From CAZJRB01 sp964547995 (GTDB taxonomy: Bacteria; Planctomycetota; Planctomycetia; Pirellulales; Thermoguttaceae), in the NCBI GenBank assembly GCA_964547995.1, contig CAZJRB010000005.1, forward strand, positions 58,087-122,086: a DNA stretch of 64,000 nucleotides, in the 5' to 3' direction. Of the stretch, positions 59,907-64,000 are shown piece by piece. The position numbers were made by a program, and so were the translations under genes. The notes beneath the pieces are model-generated. The model saw only the letters and a list, made by a program, of their open reading frames with translations, was not told where the DNA came from and did not search any database. Positions within the stretch are counted from its first letter, which is position 1. The number at the start of each line of letters is the position of its first letter.

Positions 59907-60108
59907 TAAGTATTAGCAGGTACCGCCCATAATATTACACACCGTTGCAAGATTCTGACCACCGACCCTCTAGGAGGGCAGTAAAATCGAGGGGCTTGGC
60001 GACCGGACTGGCTTTGGCGGTGAACAACGCAGCAATTCGGCAGGCAATCTCGACATCTCCTCCGGCAGTGGATTACTTAGCACCGTTCGAGACATAACCG
60101 TCGCATTT

Positions 60109-60165
60109 GTAGGACGGGTCTCCCGACCCGTTAGGGATGGAGACGGGCCGGGAGACCCATCCTAC
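60109..60165. repeat. R3 inverted repeat, copy 2
   Basis: It has the same termini as 3197-3253: GTAGGACGGGTCTCCCGACC on the left, and GGGAGACCCATCCTAC on the right with one substitution. It is 57 bp, the same length as copy 1. Confidence 0.9.
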
Positions 60166-60345
60166 GACAGTTGTTTCGCGGCCGATCCTTACTGCCAAGA
60201 AAGTCCCGATCCCGGGGGCGTTGCCGGCATCCTTGCCGAACTGGGACAATCCGCTAGAATCGACTCCTTGGCGGCAATGTCATAAGTCCATCGGTCGACT
60301 CTTCGCTAACTGATTACGTTGACTCGTTTATGGGAGAACAGCAGC

Positions 60346-62670
60346 ATGTACGATTTCAAGAACCTGATGGCGGGTTGTCTGGTCGCGGTTGGGGCCTTGT
60401 TCGCTTCAAAACCCGCGAGCGCCGACGAGTGGGACGACCTGCTCGGCCGGGAAACGCTTCAGAAGATCGACGCCGCGGCGCCCGCAAAGGCATCCGCCAA
60501 GCCGAAAAAGCCGAGGAAGGTGCTCGTGTTCACCGAGTCGAAGAAGGACTTCGACCGCATGGCGTCGCAAAAGGCGCAGAAGCCGGTTCCGCACAAGTCG
60601 GCGCCCTACGCCGCGAAGGCCGTCGCACAGATGGGCAAGAAGACCGGCGCCTTCGAGGCGACGATCGAGGCAAACCCCGACGTCTTCAAGAAGGATCTGA
60701 GCCAGTACGACGCCATCGTCCTGGCAAACGTCTTCCTGGAAGACAAGCTCTTCAAGGCGCCCCGCGACTTTACGAAAGAGGAAGAAAACCGCTTTACCCA
60801 ACAGCAGAAGGCCCTGGTCGACTACGTCAAGGGCGGCGGCGGTCTGGTCGGGATTCACCTGGCAGCGGCCGAAGCCCTTGGCTGGCCCGAATTCAACAAG
60901 ATGCTCGGCGGAACGTACGCGGGCCAGGCGTGGCAGGCGTTTGACAAGATTCCAGTTGCAGTTGAGGACACCGAATCGCCGCTGAATGCCGCGTTCGGCG
61001 GAAGGGGCTTCACGGTGAAGGACGATATCTACATGTTCCGCGAGCCGTCGCTGCGCGAAGACATCCATGTCCTTTCGAGCGTCGACACCGGCAAAGCGCC
61101 GAAGAGCATCTGGGCCGAGCGGCCCGACGGAGATTACCCGCTGAGCTGGGTCAAGAAGTACGGCGACGGCCGCGTCTTCTACACGGCGCTGGGCCACGAG
61201 CCGGACATGTACCTCAACCAGTCTTTTCTCGCACACCTTCTTGCGGGCATCCAGTTCGCGGCAGGCGATCTGGAGACCGACACGTCACCCGGCAAGCCGC
61301 TGCCGGTGAAGAAGGGCGCCGGGCAAACCATGGAAGGTTGGACCCCGCTTTTCGACGGCAAGAACCTCGACGCTTTCAAAGCGGACGAAGGCCAGAAGAA
61401 ACACTGGATCGTCGACGACGGCTTGATCCGCTACGACGGCCGCGGCAAGACGTTGTGGACCAAAGAGCCGTTCGCCGACTTCCGGCTCCGCGTCGACTGG
61501 CGGTTGCCACGCGTCGCCGACAGCGGCGTCTTTCTGCGCGGCACCGGCAAGGGGCAAATGAACATCTGGTGCTGGGACCAGGGCTCGGGTGAATTGTGGG
61601 GGTACCAAGCGGACCCGAAAGTCAATGCCGACAAGCCCGTCGGCGAATGGAACACCTTTCTCGCCACGATGAAGGGCGACCGGCTCACGCTCGAGGTCAA
61701 CGGCCGGGAAGTGTTCACCGGGCAACAGCTCAAGGGCATCCCCAAGTCGGGACCGATTGCCTTGCAGCAGCACGGCGACCCGATCGAGTGGAAGAACATC
61801 TACGTCAAGAAGCTGTCGGGCAAAAGCGGCGCCGAAAAGGCAGAGGGAACCCGCCGGCGGGTCGAGGGCATCCTAAATATGGTCGAGAAGATCCTCGACC
61901 CGCAACGGTTGCGCGACATCGCACCGGAACGGCTGAGCTACTACAAGATGGAACTCCGCAAGCGGGGCCGGTCAGAGAATACGATCGGTTGCCACCTGGC
62001 CCACCTGAAAGCCGCCCTGCGATGGGCGGCCCGGAATCTCTCCCATTGTTGCCAGCGGGTTGTTCGCATGGAAGCGCAAGTCCTCCGGCTTGGTCCAGCG
62101 GACGGCCTTGTCGGCTCCCGTCACGACGCACATGATCGTCTGCGAGATGCCGTCGGGCATGTCGCTCCCCTTGGGCCCCTCCGGTCCGCCGAAGGGCGTC
62201 CCCTCGCCCGTAAACATCATGATCGACGTCTTGCCTTCGTTTTCCCGTCCGGGCACGAGGTACACATTGGGCATTTGCCGGACGAGCTTGATGTTATGGT
62301 CGCTGTCCCAGGGCTCGTCGACGCGGAACTGGTTGTAGAGTTCTCCTTCCCCCAGGCAAGGCAACAAGGCCACCCGCCAGCTCAGAAGCGGCTTGCCGCT
62401 CTCGTCGCGGATCGCCGCGGCGGGAAACCGCTGGTGGTTGTTGTCATACTGATGCACCGCAAAGCCGATCTGCTTCAGGTTGGCAAACTCCTGGCGCCGG
62501 AGGTCGGGGTTGACGGAAGGCTCGCACCCGGTGACCCACAGCGTCAACCCCATCGGCAGCAGTACAAACAGGGCCCTTCGCATCGTGCTTTCCCTTTCCT
62601 TTCGGGCAACTGCAGAGTTCCGACGTTCCGTAGTGTGCGACCGTGCGGTGGACGCGTCGAACGCCAATGA
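60346..62670 (+). CDS. ThuA-DUF1080 protein with a fused integrase remnant at its 3' end
   Basis: The reading frame is 774 codons. Residues 1-26 are a signal peptide. Residues ~55-310 form a ThuA/GATase-like domain (Lys-Val-Leu-Val-Phe-Thr-Glu-Ser, Gly-Gly-Gly-Gly-Leu-Val-Gly-Ile-His, Tyr-Thr-Ala-Leu-Gly-His-Glu). Residues ~329-490 form a DUF1080 (concanavalin-like) domain (Pro-Leu-Phe-Asp-Gly-Lys-Asn-Leu, Gly-Pro-Ile-Ala-Leu-Gln-Gln-His-Gly). A normal protein would stop near 490. Here the frame continues through an integrase fragment (~497-565) and then antisense of the DUF1559 gene to 62670. GGGAG precedes the ATG. The first 490 residues are the trustworthy product, probably in extracellular sugar metabolism. 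Confidence 0.88.
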   Translation: MYDFKNLMAGCLVAVGALFASKPASADEWDDLLGRETLQKIDAAAPAKASAKPKKPRKVLVFTESKKDFDRMASQKAQKPVPHKSAPYAAKAVAQMGKKTGAFEATIEANPDVFKKDLSQYDAIVLANVFLEDKLFKAPRDFTKEEENRFTQQQKALVDYVKGGGGLVGIHLAAAEALGWPEFNKMLGGTYAGQAWQAFDKIPVAVEDTESPLNAAFGGRGFTVKDDIYMFREPSLREDIHVLSSVDTGKAPKSIWAERPDGDYPLSWVKKYGDGRVFYTALGHEPDMYLNQSFLAHLLAGIQFAAGDLETDTSPGKPLPVKKGAGQTMEGWTPLFDGKNLDAFKADEGQKKHWIVDDGLIRYDGRGKTLWTKEPFADFRLRVDWRLPRVADSGVFLRGTGKGQMNIWCWDQGSGELWGYQADPKVNADKPVGEWNTFLATMKGDRLTLEVNGREVFTGQQLKGIPKSGPIALQQHGDPIEWKNIYVKKLSGKSGAEKAEGTRRRVEGILNMVEKILDPQRLRDIAPERLSYYKMELRKRGRSENTIGCHLAHLKAALRWAARNLSHCCQRVVRMEAQVLRLGPADGLVGSRHDAHDRLRDAVGHVAPLGPLRSAEGRPLARKHHDRRLAFVFPSGHEVHIGHLPDELDVMVAVPGLVDAELVVEFSFPQARQQGHPPAQKRLAALVADRRGGKPLVVVVILMHRKADLLQVGKLLAPEVGVDGRLAPGDPQRQPHRQQYKQGPSHRAFPFLSGNCRVPTFRSVRPCGGRVERQ
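61836..62035 (+). mobile_element. Remnant of a tyrosine recombinase (integrase) gene
   Basis: About 65 codons in the frame of the ThuA-DUF1080 gene encode a core-binding (SAM-like) integrase segment: Leu-Asp-Pro-Gln-Arg-Leu-Arg-Asp-Ile, then Arg-Gly-Arg-Ser-Glu-Asn-Thr-Ile and His-Leu-Ala-His-Leu-Lys-Ala-Ala-Leu-Arg-Trp-Ala-Ala. The catalytic domain is absent. Its left edge joins the ThuA-DUF1080 3' end and its right edge joins the truncated DUF1559 gene, so both flanking genes look broken at this remnant. Confidence 0.7.
61972..62583 (-). CDS. Truncated DUF1559 (pseudopilin-like) lipoprotein
   Basis: A 203-residue protein of the planctomycete DUF1559 family. The N-terminal signal ends in a lipobox (Trp-Val-Thr-Gly-Cys), then Asn-Leu-Lys-Gln-Ile-Gly-Phe-Ala-Val-His-Gln-Tyr and Leu-Leu-Ser-Trp-Arg-Val-Ala-Leu-Leu-Pro. 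The usual C-terminal end (a Phe-x-x-x-Met-Ala-Asp-Gly-Ser-Val type strand) is absent. After Thr-Met-Gly-Glu-Ile-Pro the sequence switches to antisense integrase codons and stops at 61972. A start at 62583 gives the signal peptide. It may be non-functional. Confidence 0.8.
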   Translation of the reverse strand: MRRALFVLLPMGLTLWVTGCEPSVNPDLRRQEFANLKQIGFAVHQYDNNHQRFPAAAIRDESGKPLLSWRVALLPCLGEGELYNQFRVDEPWDSDHNIKLVRQMPNVYLVPGRENEGKTSIMMFTGEGTPFGGPEGPKGSDMPDGISQTIMCVVTGADKAVRWTKPEDLRFHANNPLATMGEIPGRPSQGGFQVGQVATDRIL

Positions 62671-63057
62671 AGGGTAACGTATGCCGGTTTGGATGTCCAC
62701 AAAGAACCGGCCGCAATCGCACAAGGGGCCCCGTCGCCAGCGCTGATTGCCGAGCGCCCCCCCCAAATCTAGGGGCGAGCCGACGACTATCGCACGGCGC
62801 CGTTCATGGCAACGGCAGGCAATACCGGGCTGCTGGCGGAATTGTACGCCGTGCGCAGGCCCGAAATAGGACCAGCTTCGCTCCCCTGGTTGACATAGAG
62901 GGGGTACACATCATAATTTTGAGTGGCTAACGAGAAGAGGCAGTCGGAGGAGGAGGATCTGGTAGCAACTCACGAACGATCAACATTTGACAAGCATTCG
63001 CGTGCGGGTGACAGCGAAGCAATGGAACTAAGTCTTACCTGAAGAAGGAGAGCGACA
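62671..63057. other. Intergenic region with promoter for the downstream pair
   Basis: No gene is seen in these 387 bp. It carries a sigma70-type promoter at 62890-62917. The region 62750-62790 has a C/G-rich stretch of unclear nature. Confidence 0.5.
62890..62917 (+). promoter_or_regulatory. Sigma70-type promoter upstream of the small membrane protein
   Basis: TTGACA (62890-62895), a 16-bp spacer and CATAAT (62912-62917) match a strong promoter. The predicted leader to the ATG at 63058 is ~134 nt. Confidence 0.65.
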
Positions 63058-63531
63058 ATGGACAACAAGAAATTGGTGCTGGCATACCGGATTACATTGG
63101 GAGTAGCCATTCTCACGGCATTCCTTCCATGGGTATCAGCAACCGGCAGTGCATCGGTTGCCCCAATTCCTGGATTTAGCGCTGGCGGCTCGTCTTCCGC
63201 CTCAGCATCACTTACCGGAATGGGCACGTTCTGCGGATGGCTTGTTCTGCTGGTGGGAATTGGCGGCGAGGTTTTCAGTTTCCTCAACCCGGCGAAGATT
63301 CTTCAAGAGAAGGCCAAGTTTGCGATGGCGGGTATCGGAGCCCTGATCGTTGTTTTGGCATTGATTGGGATTGCTACTGCCGGTTCGTACTTTGGCGGGT
63401 CTGAGTCCAGAGGGAACGTGTACGCTCATGCTTCTCGAACGGTTGGCGCTGCCTTTGGCGTATATTTCACGCTCCTTCTCGGGATTGCATGTGCCGTCTT
63501 GGGGTTCATGAGCAAGTGGGATGAGGCATAG
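63058..63531 (+). CDS. Small four-helix membrane protein
   Basis: A 157-residue protein with about four membrane helices (~10-30, ~52-75, ~85-108, ~128-150) and a Ser/Ala/Gly-rich loop after the first. No family is recognised. GAAGGAG lies 6 nt before the ATG. It is followed after 30 bp by a coiled-coil gene in the same direction. This stretch is more A+T-rich than most of the window. Confidence 0.75.
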   Translation: MDNKKLVLAYRITLGVAILTAFLPWVSATGSASVAPIPGFSAGGSSSASASLTGMGTFCGWLVLLVGIGGEVFSFLNPAKILQEKAKFAMAGIGALIVVLALIGIATAGSYFGGSESRGNVYAHASRTVGAAFGVYFTLLLGIACAVLGFMSKWDEA

Positions 63532-63561
63532 CGATTGCGACTAACCGGCAAGGACTTGACC

Positions 63562-63954
63562 ATGAATTCACCAGAACTAAAACAGAAAATCAAACAGCTA
63601 CGCCAATCCGTACTAAGGTACGTGGAGGATGGCTCCGATGTGCCGGAATTGGAATCGGTTGTCCAGTTCCGCAAGAGTTGCGCCAGCCTGCGACAAGAGA
63701 TTGCTTCACTTCGGGAACGTGGAGAAGCACTAGTCAAGGCAAAGCAAGAATACGAAACACGTGAGAAACAGGTTGATTCCGAGAAGAAAGAACTCGGCAA
63801 AGCACAGGCAGATTTGGAGCAACTAGCCGCACGGCTCGGCAAAGCTGCCTTTGGCGCATTCAAGTCAGAGAAGATCGGCCAGCATCCGAGCTTTGCTGAC
63901 CGGATCGCCAACTACGATAGAGTTGAACAGCTTAGAGGCGAACATGATGTGTAA
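63562..63954 (+). CDS. Coiled-coil protein (130 aa)
   Basis: A 130-residue, highly charged helical protein dominated by coiled coil (~1-115; Lys-Gln-Lys-Ile-Lys-Gln-Leu-Arg, Glu-Lys-Lys-Glu-Leu-Gly-Lys-Ala-Gln). There are no enzyme motifs. ATG 63562 is chosen over a TTG at 63535 because AAGGA lies just upstream. It is probably co-transcribed with the membrane protein before it. Confidence 0.7.
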   Translation: MNSPELKQKIKQLRQSVLRYVEDGSDVPELESVVQFRKSCASLRQEIASLRERGEALVKAKQEYETREKQVDSEKKELGKAQADLEQLAARLGKAAFGAFKSEKIGQHPSFADRIANYDRVEQLRGEHDV

Positions 63955-64000
63955 TGGTTCACCGTGAACTGGAATCTCGGCGGGTCAGAATAAGCAACAA

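Larger units (their letters stand above)
59870..60345. other. Divergent intergenic region with an R3 repeat
   Basis: No gene is seen in these 476 bp between the ECF gene (minus) and the ThuA gene (plus). It holds the 14-bp palindrome at 59893-59906 and the R3 inverted repeat at 60109-60165. The ThuA side carries GGGAG before its ATG. Confidence 0.55.

Noticed and set aside
62036..62670. C-terminal ~210 codons of the ThuA-DUF1080 frame as a real domain
   Set aside because: This part is exactly antisense to the DUF1559 gene and shows no fold pattern; it is treated as read-through.
1..64000. tRNA, rRNA or riboswitch (for example preQ1 upstream of queF or queC)
   Set aside because: No tRNA-like cloverleaf, rRNA segment or preQ1-type aptamer could be recognised by eye; the queF-queC gap is filled by palindromes instead.

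Overview
The window is high-GC bacterial chromosome, and its gene content points to a planctomycete, probably in the Pirellulales/Thermoguttaceae range. That placement is inferred from family content, not from a marker gene. The main signs are a DUF1559 pseudopilin-like lipoprotein, exported PQQ-propeller/methyltransferase-like fusions, a Tat-exported Gfo/Idh/MocA oxidoreductase, a sulfatase, a ThuA-DUF1080 protein, short leucine-rich-repeat and TPR membrane proteins, a two-component ECF sigma/anti-sigma module and Uma2 nucleases. No rRNA, tRNA, CRISPR array or intact transposon was seen.

Layout. 1-9 kb: a partial secreted protein, a Uma2 nuclease, a nucleoside hydrolase, an HtrA protease, a DksA/TraR zinc-finger protein, an FHA-like membrane protein, a sugar-phosphate isomerase/epimerase-like TIM barrel and a probably frameshifted small membrane protein. 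9-11.5 kb: three preQ0/preQ1 (queuosine precursor) genes, queF, queC and queE, then csrA. 11.6-16 kb: a MacB/LolCDE-like ABC exporter. 17-23.3 kb: an FGGY sugar kinase, a DeoC-type aldolase, an SDR dehydrogenase and a divergent NCS1 permease, with a PIN/ribbon-helix-helix toxin-antitoxin pair in the middle. 25-31.3 kb: an apparent terpenoid locus with a prenyltransferase-like toroid, a DUF116-polyprenyl synthase fusion, a squalene-hopene-cyclase-like protein and a divergent radical SAM protein. 33-55.6 kb: exported and lipid-anchored catabolic or surface proteins, including two large PQQ-propeller paralogues, an oxidoreductase, glycoside-hydrolase-like proteins, a URO-D-like protein and a sulfatase. 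55.9-59.9 kb: a regulatory operon reading ECF sigma, membrane anti-sigma-like protein, group-2 sigma70. 60-64 kb: a ThuA-DUF1080 gene fused to an integrase remnant that also truncates an opposing DUF1559 gene, then two small genes at the edge.

Between the genes, and sometimes inside them, lies a dense set of palindromic and tandem repeats. Family R1 has the core GCGACCGnnGGTCGC followed by GGCTTTAT. R2 is GTAGCCACGGTCGCCAGACCGTGG. R3 is GTAGGACGGGTCTC. There are also several one-off long inverted repeats and heptanucleotide repeat tracts. They usually occur as head-to-head pairs around a short spacer. One sits in frame inside queE, and another supplies the stop codons of two convergent genes. 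Large open frames opposite GC-rich genes were treated as shadows and left out.
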